Positions 8,352 to 17,595 of a stretch of 64,000 nt of DNA are shown in pieces. Source of the DNA: G965222505 sp965222505. GTDB lineage: Bacteria > Bacteroidota > Rhodothermia > Rhodothermales > DATKEJ01. A program made the position numbers and the translations under genes. Under the pieces are notes generated by a model. The model worked only from the letters and a program-made list of their open reading frames with translations. It did no database searches and was not told the origin of the DNA. Positions within the stretch are counted from its first letter, which is position 1. Each line of letters begins with the position of its first letter. The stretch spans positions 2,604,001 through 2,668,000 of the forward strand of contig OZ244956.1 in the NCBI GenBank assembly GCA_965222505.1, read 5' to 3'.

Positions 8352-9083
8352 ATGCCCACAACCGGACATATGCTGCAAGGTGTGCAGCAAACAAAGATTG
8401 TTATTGCGGACGACGACAAGGATATCTTGAACCTCCTGTGTTACATCCTGGAACGTGAAGGGTACCGCGTCTCCAAGGCCAACAACGGGGAAGATGCCCT
8501 CCGCATGGTAGAAGCCGAACTTCCGGACCTTGTCTTGCTTGACGTTATGATGCCGCGCCTCAACGGCCTGGACGTTTGTCGACGGATTCGGCAGAACCCC
8601 CGCCTGCGCAGCACGCCCATCCTGATCCTGACCGCCCAGAGCGAAGAAAGCAGCGAAGTGGAAGGCCTTGATGCCGGCGCCGATGATTACCTGCCCAAAC
8701 CGATTGCTCCCCGGCGGCTTATGAGCCACGTCCGCGCCCTGCTTCGGCGTTCCCAACAGGTTGAAGGCTCGCTGAAACATACCTCAAACCTGTTGCGCCT
8801 CAGCGGCCTGGAAATCGACCGTGACCACTACGTGGTGCGCCACCGCCAAGCCGTACCGCCCCTAACCACGCCCTTGCCTAAAAAAGAGTTCGAGTTGCTG
8901 TTTTTTATGGCCTCGCATCCGGGCCGGGTGTTCTCCCGGCAAGACCTCCTCAATGAAGTATGGGGCACCGATGTATTCGTAATGGACCGCACGGTGGATG
9001 TACACATCAGCAAAATTCGGGAAAAGCTGGGGGAGGGTTACATTTCCACGGTCAAAGGTGTCGGCTATAAATTCAACAGCTAA
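8352..9083 (+). CDS. OmpR/PhoB-family response regulator
   Basis: 243 residues. A receiver domain (residues 14-130) has the acidic pocket ADDD, the phosphoacceptor Asp64 in LLDVMMP, Thr in LTAQ and Lys in LPKP. A winged-helix OmpR/PhoB DNA-binding domain follows (FELLFFMASHPGRVFSRQDL, VDVHISKIREKLG, VKGVGYKF). ATG 8352 has GAGG about 8 bases upstream; an alternative ATG lies six codons in. The kinase gene starts 7 bases after the stop, so this is a classic pair. It could be the local PhoB, but nothing in the gene itself proves a phosphate signal. Confidence 0.92.
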   Translation: MPTTGHMLQGVQQTKIVIADDDKDILNLLCYILEREGYRVSKANNGEDALRMVEAELPDLVLLDVMMPRLNGLDVCRRIRQNPRLRSTPILILTAQSEESSEVEGLDAGADDYLPKPIAPRRLMSHVRALLRRSQQVEGSLKHTSNLLRLSGLEIDRDHYVVRHRQAVPPLTTPLPKKEFELLFFMASHPGRVFSRQDLLNEVWGTDVFVMDRTVDVHISKIREKLGEGYISTVKGVGYKFNS

Positions 9084-9090
9084 GGGGCCG

Positions 9091-10134
9091 ATGCCCATGC
9101 CGAACACGCTTGCCCTGAAAATCGCGATGGGATCCCTGCTTTGTGCGATGATGGCAGCAATATTGGCTGTATGGGCCGGATGGACCACCTGGGCAGCAGC
9201 CCTGGGCATTTCAGTAATCACCGGTGCCGGCACCCTGGGCGTGGCCCACTTCCTCATAAGCCTGCGTTTAAAACGCGCTAACCATATGCTGGGCCTCCTC
9301 CGCAAACGGGAATTTGATACCTTACCCTCCATCGAACCCGCATCACGTGGCGATGAACTGGACCATCTGATTCGACATATACGCCGAACCAGTGGCGCTA
9401 TGCAACAGGAATTTGAGGGCCTCAAAAAAATGGAAAATTACCGCCGGGAGTTTTTGGGGAACGTCTCTCACGAACTCAAAACGCCTATTTTTGCGATTCA
9501 GGGCTTTTCAGAAACCCTGCTGGACGGAGCGCTGGAGGATGAAAAGGTCAATCGCTCGTTCATCGAAAAAACCCTGAGCCATGCCCGGCGGCTCAATGCC
9601 CTGGTCAACGACCTCTCGGAAATCTCACGCATCGAGACGGGTGCGCTGAAAATGAATATGGAAGCCTTCGACCTGGGAAGCCTCGTCCAGGACGTCATCA
9701 CCGGCTTGGAGTTGCAAGCCAAGCAGCAGCAGATTACCCTGGCCCAGCGCATGCTGCCCGGCCTGCCCTACGTCCTCGCTGATGAAGGGCGCATCCGGCA
9801 GGTCCTCGTGAACCTGGTCGAAAATGGCATAAAATACTCCGAGGATGGCAACACCGTAGAGGTGGTGGCCGTCAATTTGCCGCCCGATCAGGTCAAGGTT
9901 TCAGTAGTGGATGATGGTATCGGGATTGCCGAAGATCACCTGCCCCGCCTGACCGAGCGGTTCTACCGGGTAGATAAAAGCCGGTCCCGCCAGCAAGGCG
10001 GCACGGGCCTGGGGCTGGCCATCGTCAAACACATTCTGGAAGCCCACAAACGAAAACTGGACGTCCAGAGCCGCTACGGCCACGGCTCCATCTTCAGCTT
10101 TACGCTGGATGCCGTTCCCACACCATTCGAATGA
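9091..10134 (+). CDS. Sensor histidine kinase (PhoR-like)
   Basis: 347 residues from ATG 9091. Two membrane helices (about 8-28 and 35-57) with almost no periplasmic loop, then a short HAMP-like linker, the HisKA domain with His127 in FLGNVSHELKTPIFAIQGFSE, and a HATPase_c domain with the N box (NLVENGIKYSE), G1 (DDGIGI) and G2 (GGTGLGLAIVKHI). The absence of a sizeable extracellular sensor is a trait shared with PhoR, which reads the Pst/PhoU state inside the membrane. The start just after the regulator stop and the direct abutment of the next gene (TGA then ATG) suggest a three-gene transcript. Confidence 0.92.
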   Translation: MPMPNTLALKIAMGSLLCAMMAAILAVWAGWTTWAAALGISVITGAGTLGVAHFLISLRLKRANHMLGLLRKREFDTLPSIEPASRGDELDHLIRHIRRTSGAMQQEFEGLKKMENYRREFLGNVSHELKTPIFAIQGFSETLLDGALEDEKVNRSFIEKTLSHARRLNALVNDLSEISRIETGALKMNMEAFDLGSLVQDVITGLELQAKQQQITLAQRMLPGLPYVLADEGRIRQVLVNLVENGIKYSEDGNTVEVVAVNLPPDQVKVSVVDDGIGIAEDHLPRLTERFYRVDKSRSRQQGGTGLGLAIVKHILEAHKRKLDVQSRYGHGSIFSFTLDAVPTPFE

Positions 10135-10872
10135 ATGACTACTCCCCTCTACCGCGAACTCGCACCGAACCGGGCCGACCTCGGCTTTATGCTGCTCTCC
10201 GGTATTTTCCTGGGTGCGCTGGTGATTACCAACGTCATCGCTGGTAAATTTTTTGTTCTGTTCGGGCAGGAACTCTCATGCGGCATTATTGCTTACCCGA
10301 TCACCTTCCTGGTTACAGATTTGATCTCGGAGGTGTACGGCCGCAAGCGGGCGACTGCGCTGGTCAAGGTCGGGTTTGCCGTGAGTGTGTTTATCACGCT
10401 GGTGGTGTGGTTGGCAAATTTCGCACCCATCTACGACCGATCGCCGGTTACAGACGAAGCGTTTAACATGGTCTTTGGCCTATTGCCGGGGATTGTTTTC
10501 GGCTCCATGACGGCCTATCTGGTGGCGCAGTACATCGATGTGCAAATCTTTGAGTTCTGGCGCACCCTCACGGACGGGCGCTACCTCTGGCTACGCAACA
10601 ACGGCTCTACCATCTTCAGTCAGTTGGTCGACACCGCGTTGGTGGTCCTTATCGCCCTGGTCCTCTGGCCCAAAATCGACGGAAATCCAGCCACCACCCC
10701 GATTGACAGCGAAACCACATGGGGCATCATTATCGGCCAATACCTGTTCAAAGCCGCCATTGCCTTACTGGACACCCCCTTGTTTTATGTGTGTACAGCC
10801 TGGCTGGAGAGATGGATTGCTGCAGACCCGGCGTTGCGAACGGAAACGGCACCCTCACAAATCACTCCGTAG
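10135..10872 (+). CDS. Queuosine precursor transporter (YhhQ family)
   Basis: 245 residues with six or so membrane segments. NVIAGKFFVLFG, ISEVYGRKRA and the later FGSMTAYLVAQYIDVQIF and LRNNGSTIFSQLVDTALVVL match the YhhQ / VUT (COG1738) family, which imports the queuosine precursors preQ0 or preQ1 for tRNA modification. The ATG follows the kinase stop with no gap. The stop codon lies in the left arm of a palindrome. The link to the two-component pair looks like simple read-through, not a functional unit. Confidence 0.88.
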   Translation: MTTPLYRELAPNRADLGFMLLSGIFLGALVITNVIAGKFFVLFGQELSCGIIAYPITFLVTDLISEVYGRKRATALVKVGFAVSVFITLVVWLANFAPIYDRSPVTDEAFNMVFGLLPGIVFGSMTAYLVAQYIDVQIFEFWRTLTDGRYLWLRNNGSTIFSQLVDTALVVLIALVLWPKIDGNPATTPIDSETTWGIIIGQYLFKAAIALLDTPLFYVCTAWLERWIAADPALRTETAPSQITP

Positions 10873-10896
10873 GAACATGGCATGCCATGTCCGTAC
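10869..10896. repeat. 28-bp palindrome of the GTAGG...GTAC type
   Basis: Inside this stretch ACATGGCATGCCATGT (10875-10890) is a perfect palindrome, and the ends remain nearly complementary. It is closely similar to the perfect 30-bp palindrome at 55401-55430. It sits between two convergent genes, over the stop of the transporter, so it could also work as a bidirectional terminator. Confidence 0.6.
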
Positions 10897-10915
10897 ATCT
10901 GCCATGTTCGGCGGT

Positions 10916-11734
10916 TTACATCCGTTCCTTGCGTTCAATGTAGAGCGCACGGAACATCATAAAAGCGGCTTCGGCGGTTTGCGTCGTGAACCAGTAGTTG
11001 ACCCCGGCCCCGACGGCCGCGCCGGCAATGGGGATCATCTGACCCAGTTTGTTGCCAATCAGGTTTTTGGCGATTTCGCGGGGAAGGTGTCGATTTTGCT
11101 CCTGAAAGGTATTTTGGCTTTGCCGGCCCTTGTATTCAATGTCGTGTGCAAAGGCAGCGGCGGCCACGCTCAGTTCACGCATGGCATAGTGTTTAGCATC
11201 CTTGCTGCCGGAGGCGGAAACGTTGTAGATGGCCAACACCAGCGGCTGAAACTCCGGCCCACGCATCGAAAACCCGTAGGCCCCGCCGATTTGCTGAATC
11301 AGGCGGAAGTTAATGGTGAACAGCAAGGGGATGTCTGCGATGAGCAGGGCCACACCACCCAGACCGGCCCCACCGCCCTGTACGGCGGCCATAATGGCAT
11401 TCTCCGTGAAATAACTCTGCGCGAAGGCATCCAGGGTTTCCAGGGGCTGGTTCCGCAGGTCTTCCAGATTGGCTACTTCAATCTCTCGCTCCTCGGCCTG
11501 CCGGAGGACGTCTTTTTCGTCATACGTCCACGTCGAAGCATCTTTGAGGAGCGTCAGGGCCTGTGCGGTGGCTTCGCTGGCTTGATCTAGTACGGCTTCC
11601 GGTACCACCTGCTCCATCACCCAGTCGACCGGCTTCATGGCCCAGTCGAACATTTGCTGGAAGAATGAGGTCCCGCCCTGTTGCCAGGCTTCAATTTCGC
11701 GCTGGACTTGTTTCTCGTATTTGTTGAGACGCAT
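10916..11734 (-). CDS. EcsC-family protein
   Basis: 272 residues matching the EcsC family: an N-terminal helical region beginning KYEKQVQREIEAWQ, then MKPVDWVMEQVVPEAVLDQASEA, a glycine-rich hydrophobic segment (VQGGGAGLGGVALLIADIPLLF) broken here as VQGGGAGLGG and VALLIADIPLLF, IQQIGGAYGF, and AGAAVGAGVNYWFT. The family is named after the Bacillus EcsABC locus; its biochemical role is unknown, and in bacteria it is usually membrane-associated. It stands alone here, transcribed toward the YhhQ gene. Confidence 0.8.
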   Translation of the reverse strand: MRLNKYEKQVQREIEAWQQGGTSFFQQMFDWAMKPVDWVMEQVVPEAVLDQASEATAQALTLLKDASTWTYDEKDVLRQAEEREIEVANLEDLRNQPLETLDAFAQSYFTENAIMAAVQGGGAGLGGVALLIADIPLLFTINFRLIQQIGGAYGFSMRGPEFQPLVLAIYNVSASGSKDAKHYAMRELSVAAAAFAHDIEYKGRQSQNTFQEQNRHLPREIAKNLIGNKLGQMIPIAGAAVGAGVNYWFTTQTAEAAFMMFRALYIERKERM

Positions 11735-11873
11735 GGGGTTGCTTTTTATTTAGGGCGCGAGAACGGCTTATCTATCTGGTGGTCGATCACGCCCCGGACA
11801 GGTGCGGATACGTAGCCGAAACCCGTGAAGTTGCAAGACTTCCGGCTGGCTCAGCCCGTCACCGCGCCGGTGC

Positions 11874-13361
11874 TTACCCCATCAGGCCGTACTTTTTGAT
11901 CAAGCGATACATGGTGGCCCGGCCAATGCCCAATTCGACAGCGGCCTTGTCTACATTGCCGTCATACCGGCGGTAGGCCATCTCGACGGCGTGGCGTTTC
12001 AGGTCTTCCAGGGTCGGAATTTTATCGTTGTCCGGCAAGAGAGGCACGTCAGACTTAGCGCTTCCGTCCCCGAAATCCGTGGAGAGGGGAGCCCCGTCAA
12101 GGTCCTCATCCTCAAAGGAGGAATCGTGTTGCGAATGCTCTCCACCTTCATTCTTGACCCGTTCAGTCCACGGATCAATCTGGGCATGGCGGTCAAGCAT
12201 CAGGTCCGAGAGCAGAATTTCGTCTTCATCGGACAGGAGGACGGCGCGTTCGACGGCGCTTTTAAGTTCGCGCACGTTGCCGGGCCAGGAGTAATCCAGA
12301 ATGGCCCGCCGGGCCTCGGCCGAGAGGCGTTTCGTCTTGAAATCGGGATACTGGTTGATGTACTCGCGCAGGAAGTGTTGCGCCAGCAAAATGGAATCCT
12401 GTCCCCGTTCGCGCAGCGGTGGTAGGTTCAGGGGGAAGTCAAAGAGGCGGTAGTACAGGTCCTCCCGAAACTTGCCCTTGCGGATCATGATGCGGATGTC
12501 CCGGTTTGTGGCCGAGATGATGCGGGCATCAAACTCAATATTTTCCGAACCACCGACGCGCACGATTTCCCGGTTTTGCAACGCACGGAGCAGCTTGGCC
12601 TGTAGCCCCAGGTCCAGTTCGCCAATCTCATCCAGAAACAGGGTGCCCCGGTGGGCTTGCTCGAATTTACCAATCTTGCGGGCGTAGGCCCCGGTGAACG
12701 CCCCTTTCTCATGCCCGAAGAACTCGCTCTCCATCAACTCCCGCGGAATGGCGGCACAGTTGACCACCACAAACGGCCCTTTGCGCCGGGGCGAGTTGTA
12801 GTGAATGGCACGGGCGACGAGTTCCTTGCCGGTCCCACTCTCGCCCTGAATGGCAACCGTCAGATCGCCCCGGAGGGCTTTTTGGATGGTGCGGTAGACT
12901 TCCTCCATCGCCGGGCTGTCCCCGATGAGTTCCTTCATCCCATACCGCTGCGCCACCTCGCTCCGCAGCTTATCCAGTTCACGGGTGAGGGAGACCTTCT
13001 CGGTGATGTTCCGCACGACGGTGTCCAGCTTCACCAGGTCGTCTTGTCCCTTGGTGATATAGTCATACGCCCCGATCTTCATCGCCTCAATGGCGACGTT
13101 GATAATGCCTTGTGCCGAGACCATCACCACAGGGAGGTCCGGCTTGCGGTCCTTGATCTGCCGAAGCGTTTCGATCCCGCCCATGCCCGGCATCATCACG
13201 TCGAGCAAGACAAGGTCGGGATGTTCATCCAGGTGTTCCAGGGCATCTTCGCCCCGGTTAAACACCCGAACGTCACAATCGGGATACTTCTTTTCAAGTT
13301 TGTAGCTGACCAAGCGCGAGTAATGCGGGTCATCATCGACCACAAACAACTTATACTTCAT
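11874..13361 (-). CDS. Sigma-54-dependent response regulator (NtrC-type)
   Basis: 495 residues. Receiver domain 1-120 with Asp54 (LLDVMMP). The central AAA+ domain about 145-380 has Walker A GESGTGKE (173-180), the sigma-54 contact loop GAFTGA (220-225), Walker B GTLFLDEIGELD and the arginine-finger region. A Fis-type helix-turn-helix lies at the extreme C-terminus (VDKAAVELGIGRATMYRLIKKYG), preceded by an acidic, disordered linker of about 80 residues. All parts for ATP-dependent activation of sigma-54 promoters are intact. No partner kinase is adjacent. The target genes are unknown. Confidence 0.94.
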   Translation of the reverse strand: MKYKLFVVDDDPHYSRLVSYKLEKKYPDCDVRVFNRGEDALEHLDEHPDLVLLDVMMPGMGGIETLRQIKDRKPDLPVVMVSAQGIINVAIEAMKIGAYDYITKGQDDLVKLDTVVRNITEKVSLTRELDKLRSEVAQRYGMKELIGDSPAMEEVYRTIQKALRGDLTVAIQGESGTGKELVARAIHYNSPRRKGPFVVVNCAAIPRELMESEFFGHEKGAFTGAYARKIGKFEQAHRGTLFLDEIGELDLGLQAKLLRALQNREIVRVGGSENIEFDARIISATNRDIRIMIRKGKFREDLYYRLFDFPLNLPPLRERGQDSILLAQHFLREYINQYPDFKTKRLSAEARRAILDYSWPGNVRELKSAVERAVLLSDEDEILLSDLMLDRHAQIDPWTERVKNEGGEHSQHDSSFEDEDLDGAPLSTDFGDGSAKSDVPLLPDNDKIPTLEDLKRHAVEMAYRRYDGNVDKAAVELGIGRATMYRLIKKYGLMG

Positions 13362-13499
13362 AGCCTCATCCGGTATGGTATGCCCAGGAAAACCCTCGGA
13401 TTATTGCCTTTATGTACTGCCTTTACGGCGGCCTTTGCCTTTCCAGAGGCAAACAGCCCCTAAGACCGCCCGGTAGTGCCGCTCCCATGCGTAATATCC

Positions 13500-13557
13500 G
13501 TTCTTTGATTTTTGTGTGCACGCCTTACTCAACCTTTGCACAGCAAAATCAAAGAAC
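13500..13557. repeat. Inverted repeat with 13-bp perfect arms
   Basis: GTTCTTTGATTTT (13500-13512) and its exact reverse complement (13545-13557) face each other in the 285-base gap between uppP and the sigma-54 regulator. The inner flanks extend the pairing with TGTGCA against TGCACA, so a hairpin of about 20 bp with a short loop is possible. No T-run follows on the minus strand, so an operator or an RNA structure is as likely as a terminator. A shorter hairpin (TTTGCCT, 13434-13453) lies nearer the regulator. No sigma-54 promoter was recognised. Confidence 0.5.
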
Positions 13558-13646
13558 CATTATAAATGATGTTACGCCGCTTGTCGTTCATGTTGTGCAT
13601 TTCGACAAGGCCGAATGGGCCAAGACTGCGTAACATGACTTATAAC

Positions 13647-14471
13647 TTACAATTTAATGAAAATAAGCCCTAATGTTCCAATAAGGAAACAATAGTAGGC
13701 AAAGTACTGCAAGTTCCCGCGTTTCACGAAGTTTATGACCACGCGAATGGCCCATATGCCGGACACATAGGCCAATATTGCACCGATGACCAACGCGAGG
13801 ATACTAATATCAGACCCCGTTGAAGAAAACATCTCCAGCGTCTTCAGCAGGGTGGCCCCCAGAATAACCGGCAACACCATCAGGAAGGAAAAGTTGGCCG
13901 CATCCTCCTGATTCACATTCTGGTACAGCGCCGTACAAATCGTGGAGCCGGACCGCGAAATCCCCGGAATGAGCGCCGCCGATTGGGCAATACCAATCAC
14001 CAGCGCTTTCAACGGACTCAGCTGGCCGTTGGGGTTGGGCCGCAGCCGGGTCAAGATCAGCAATAGCCCCGTCACCAACAGCATCCCACACACCAGGCGA
14101 GGATCACTAAAGGCCGCCTCCAGCTGATCCTTGAACAGCACATACACGATGGCCGTCGGGATCATCGACAACAGAATGTACACCGCCACCCGAAACTCGC
14201 CCTGCTCCCGGTACCGAACGCCCAGCTCGGTCGGGTGCAACACCGCCTGCAGGGTTTCTTTCAAAATGTCCAGAATACGCCGCCAGTAGACCGTGATGAT
14301 GCTGAGTGTTGTGCCAAAGTGTACATACACCTCAAACGTCACATCTTTAGCCATCTCGGCATCCAGACCCAGCAGGTATTGCCCCAACACCAGGTGCCCG
14401 GAGGAAGAAACAGGTAGAAATTCAGTAAGTCCTTGGACGAGGCCAAGCAAGGCGGCTTGCCACCAGTTCAT
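13647..14471 (-). CDS. uppP: Undecaprenyl-diphosphatase (BacA family)
   Basis: 274 residues with about eight membrane helices. The two signature regions are intact: LVQGLTEFLPVSSSGHLVL at residues 12-30 (the E/QxxxE motif and the serine loop) and the PGISRSGST motif in the middle. The enzyme removes a phosphate from undecaprenyl diphosphate at the membrane to recycle the lipid carrier for peptidoglycan and other surface polymers. Length and motifs fit the family, so the call is firm. It stands alone between the NFACT gene and the sigma-54 regulator. Confidence 0.96.
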   Translation of the reverse strand: MNWWQAALLGLVQGLTEFLPVSSSGHLVLGQYLLGLDAEMAKDVTFEVYVHFGTTLSIITVYWRRILDILKETLQAVLHPTELGVRYREQGEFRVAVYILLSMIPTAIVYVLFKDQLEAAFSDPRLVCGMLLVTGLLLILTRLRPNPNGQLSPLKALVIGIAQSAALIPGISRSGSTICTALYQNVNQEDAANFSFLMVLPVILGATLLKTLEMFSSTGSDISILALVIGAILAYVSGIWAIRVVINFVKRGNLQYFAYYCFLIGTLGLIFIKL

Positions 14472-14555
14472 TCAGGTCGGGTACGTTAAAATCGGGTAGG
14501 ACAGGTACCGGGATATGCCCCAAGGTACGAAAACCAAGGTGGAATTCCGCCGTTT

Positions 14556-16265
14556 TCAGGAGTCGTTGTCTAATTTTGATACGATCTTTTTCCGCCGATT
14601 CTCGGCGGAACGTTCCGGCAACCGGGGTTCCACCAGCAGAACCTGCTCTTTCAGCAGGCGAACGGCACCGGGGGCGGCACCCTTTGGCTTAACTACATAT
14701 TTTCGTTCGGCATACTGGACGGGCACCAGACTACTGTGTTTGGACTGACTATGAAAGGCCGCGATGGATGCCGCGGCTTCCAGTACCTCCTTGCCGGGTA
14801 GGGCCTGTTTGTTGGGGCGGCGCAAAACCACATGCGAGCCACCTACGCCACGGGCATGAAACCAGTAGTCATGCTTGCGGGCGTGCTTGAGGGTAAGCAG
14901 GTCATTTTCCTTTGCGCTACGCCCGGCCCATACCTCATATCCCTGTGCCACTGTATACCGGCGGAACGGCAGCCGGGCTTCGCCGACGGCTTCGGGGCGC
15001 AAGAACACTTTCAACCATTCTGCTTCCGAGGTTTTGAACCTTTCGAGGGCATCGTACGTCGTGATTTGTCCAAGGGCCGCCAGGAGTCGTTCAGCCTCGT
15101 CTGCGTGACGGGCGATGCCCTCCAGCCGAGCCTCGGCATGGATGCGGGCCTGGCGGGTGCGGCGGGCTTTTTCGTAGTACCGCTGGGCGTTTTCGATCAC
15201 ATTCAGGCGCGGATCAAGCGGAATCTCCACCGGCTCCCCTTCACCGAAGTGATTGGGCACCGTGATACGCTTCTTATCCGTCGGTTTGACATTCGGGGAA
15301 GCCATCAGCAAGTGACCCCAGCGCTCATAGCGGTCGGCGCGGCTTTCATGGGTCAGGGCTTCCAGCATCTGATTGGCCTGGGCGCGGAGCCGCCGTGCGG
15401 AAGCCATCAATCCTTTTTCCAACGGCTGGAACCCGGCCCGGAAGCGTCGTTGCGCCATCTGCTTGCGGGCAAATACGGAGACCGCATGGTTCACCGTGTC
15501 AAAATCTTCCCGTGTGTACCCGGAAGCCTCCAGATGACCCAGCGGCACCAGCGCGAAAGCCTCGGCCACAGGTCCACGCCAGTAGATACACGGTGCCGGT
15601 GCCGCGAGTTGCCCTTCTAGTATGCCCGCCGCTTCAAAAAAGGCCCGGTACTGATCGGGTGTAACATCGGCCGGTTTGACCGTTGACCGTCCTGTTCGAT
15701 GAACGACCTCGGCAGCCAGGGTGGCATCAAACAGCGGATATACCCGCCGAAGGGCTTGTTCCAGGGTCTTGCGTTTGTCATCCCACCGGCCCGAAAAAGC
15801 CTCAACCGTGTTCACCTCTGGAACCGCCCGCGAAGCTGGGGCCATCTTGCCGATCCACGGGGAGGCTTGCTGGAAGGCATCCAGGATGTGACCCGTATCG
15901 GCATCGACCAGCAACACGTTGGCCCGAGGCCCAAAGAGCTGTACCTGAATACGCAGGCCCCCGCTGAGGTGGAGGTTTACAACGCGGTCACGGTGGGCCA
16001 CCGATAGCCCGGTGAGCGAACGTCCAAGCGCATCGTCAAACAGGGTCGTGACGTTCCGGCGGGGCCGATTGTAGCCTGAAGCGGCAAACATAAACCGAAG
16101 GCTCGGATCGACGGAGAGCCGCAACATAACGGCTTCGTCCGGCCCTTCGAACGCCAGGCTGAGTTCATCCCGCGACGGAGAAAAAGCATCGGTCAGGGTA
16201 TAGCCCTGCCATGCGTCATGCCATTCCCGGGTGAGTGCGGCGAGGGTGTGGTATTGAATCAGCAC
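14556..16265 (-). CDS. NFACT-domain protein (RqcH/Tae2-like ribosome quality control factor)
   Basis: 569 residues. The N-terminal NFACT-N fold shows FGPRANVLLVD, the middle is a long helical coiled region (LRAQANQMLEALTHE, NAQRYYEKARRTRQAR), and the C-terminal NFACT-R domain shows YEVWAGRSAKENDLLT, DYWFHARGVGGSHVVLR and the closing AERKYVVKPKGAAPGAVRL. In the RqcH family this architecture binds obstructed 50S subunits and recruits tRNA-Ala to add alanine tails. The start is GTG at 16265, four bases after the stop of the upstream lipoprotein, so they are translationally linked. A fibronectin-binding role, the old family name, is unlikely. Confidence 0.88.
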   Translation of the reverse strand: MLIQYHTLAALTREWHDAWQGYTLTDAFSPSRDELSLAFEGPDEAVMLRLSVDPSLRFMFAASGYNRPRRNVTTLFDDALGRSLTGLSVAHRDRVVNLHLSGGLRIQVQLFGPRANVLLVDADTGHILDAFQQASPWIGKMAPASRAVPEVNTVEAFSGRWDDKRKTLEQALRRVYPLFDATLAAEVVHRTGRSTVKPADVTPDQYRAFFEAAGILEGQLAAPAPCIYWRGPVAEAFALVPLGHLEASGYTREDFDTVNHAVSVFARKQMAQRRFRAGFQPLEKGLMASARRLRAQANQMLEALTHESRADRYERWGHLLMASPNVKPTDKKRITVPNHFGEGEPVEIPLDPRLNVIENAQRYYEKARRTRQARIHAEARLEGIARHADEAERLLAALGQITTYDALERFKTSEAEWLKVFLRPEAVGEARLPFRRYTVAQGYEVWAGRSAKENDLLTLKHARKHDYWFHARGVGGSHVVLRRPNKQALPGKEVLEAAASIAAFHSQSKHSSLVPVQYAERKYVVKPKGAAPGAVRLLKEQVLLVEPRLPERSAENRRKKIVSKLDNDS

Positions 16266-16269
16266 GGGC

Positions 16270-17595
16270 TCATTCGACCTCGCGCAGCAGGTGTTCGTAG
16301 ATGGCCTGCGCCATTTTTTCGGTCAGGCTGACGAGGAGTTTTTCCTCGATTTCGCGTTCTTGTTCGCGCTGCTCATCCCGATCAAACAACCGACGTTGCC
16401 CCCGGTTGAGTTTGAGGTCGTTGTGGTCCCCGTTGTAGATGCCGCGTTCAAAACGGCCTTCTTCCCGGTCCGTGACGCGGCCCTGGTAGACCTCCCGGCC
16501 CCGATCATCAACGAGGGTGTAGGTTATCCGTACATCATAGCGCAGCTTGCCTTTTTCTTCCACGAAGACCGTATCTACCCCGGCCCGCGTTTCCACGCCC
16601 CGTTCCCGGGTCTTGATTTCCCGTTCCTCAATCGTAAACTGATCGATTTCGACGAATACGGCGAGGTCGGCATCCACGGCACGGGCCACATCGCCAACCT
16701 GCCGGTTCGAGAGCAGTTGCCGACGATAGCCCTGGCGACGCAATTCACGCCGGATCAGGGCCGGTTCGGCCAGGGCAATGAAGAGTGGGGGCTGCGACCA
16801 ATATTCGAGTTGCAGGGCATCATCGAGGTCTTCAATAAAATCGCGTGGGATCAGATCAGCGGCAGCTTCGGTGCGCCAGGTCGGGAGGATACCGACGAAC
16901 AGGGTGCCTTCTTCCAGTGCCCGGTTTTGGACGGCCACAGCAGCATCGGCGGCGGGTTGGTCCGGGCCACCGGCCATTGCGATGGCTTCACCGGCCCGCT
17001 CGTAGGCAGCACGGTAATTTTGCCGGGCCAGATCGGCTTCGGCCCATCGGACCAGCACCCGGAACCTGGAGCGCTCGGCCACTTGCGTTTGCTCGGGGCT
17101 GGGTTCATACCGTTCCAGAATTTTTACATAGGCGCGGTCGGCTTCGGACCATTGGCCATCGTTTTCGGCCTCCACGCCGCGCGTCATGAGTTCGTCGATG
17201 GCTTTGTCCAGTATGCCTCGACGCGCAGCATCATAATTCTCTGGTACCACCAGGCTCACTCCGACGGAGGCGGCATCGGCTGTGAGGCGATCAGTGGCGA
17301 AGTAGGCTTCGGCAGCCGGTTCATAGCGCCCGGCGCGGGCCTCGCGGTCAGCCTCGGCCAGGTATTCGGCCACGGCACGGTCACCGGTTTCCTGAAGGCG
17401 GATACGGGCGGGTTCGAGGTCGCTGTCTTTGCGCAGGGCCTCGATGTAGTGCCGGGCGGCTTCGGCAAAGCGGCCTTCTGCTTCGAGTTTGGTGCCTTCC
17501 TCAAATTTCTTCTTGGCGCTGGCACAGCCAATCAGCGTGCTGGTCAGACAGAGGCAAATGAAGGCTTGAAAAAGGCGGGTGGTAAGCATGTTCAT
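16270..17595 (-). CDS. Lipoprotein with TPR-like helical repeats
   Basis: 441 residues. The lipobox is IGCA near residue 23, so it is a membrane-anchored lipoprotein. Residues 28-225 are short helical repeats of TPR character (FEEGTKLEAEGRFAEAARHY, EADREARAGRYEPAAEAYF, WSEADRAYVKILERYEP, RQNYRAAYERAGEAI). The C-terminal 200 residues are mixed alpha/beta (LFVGILPTWR, ADLAVFVEIDQF, VRITYTLVDDRGREVYQG), like a LPS-assembly or CsgG-like accessory domain, though I cannot name a family. The ATG overlaps the aminotransferase stop by 4 bases (ATGA). The role is unknown. Confidence 0.75.
   Translation of the reverse strand: MNMLTTRLFQAFICLCLTSTLIGCASAKKKFEEGTKLEAEGRFAEAARHYIEALRKDSDLEPARIRLQETGDRAVAEYLAEADREARAGRYEPAAEAYFATDRLTADAASVGVSLVVPENYDAARRGILDKAIDELMTRGVEAENDGQWSEADRAYVKILERYEPSPEQTQVAERSRFRVLVRWAEADLARQNYRAAYERAGEAIAMAGGPDQPAADAAVAVQNRALEEGTLFVGILPTWRTEAAADLIPRDFIEDLDDALQLEYWSQPPLFIALAEPALIRRELRRQGYRRQLLSNRQVGDVARAVDADLAVFVEIDQFTIEEREIKTRERGVETRAGVDTVFVEEKGKLRYDVRITYTLVDDRGREVYQGRVTDREEGRFERGIYNGDHNDLKLNRGQRRLFDRDEQREQEREIEEKLLVSLTEKMAQAIYEHLLREVE

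Noticed and set aside
14875..15108. Short plus-strand frames opposite the NFACT gene
   Set aside because: No signals or domains. They are shadows of the conserved minus-strand gene.
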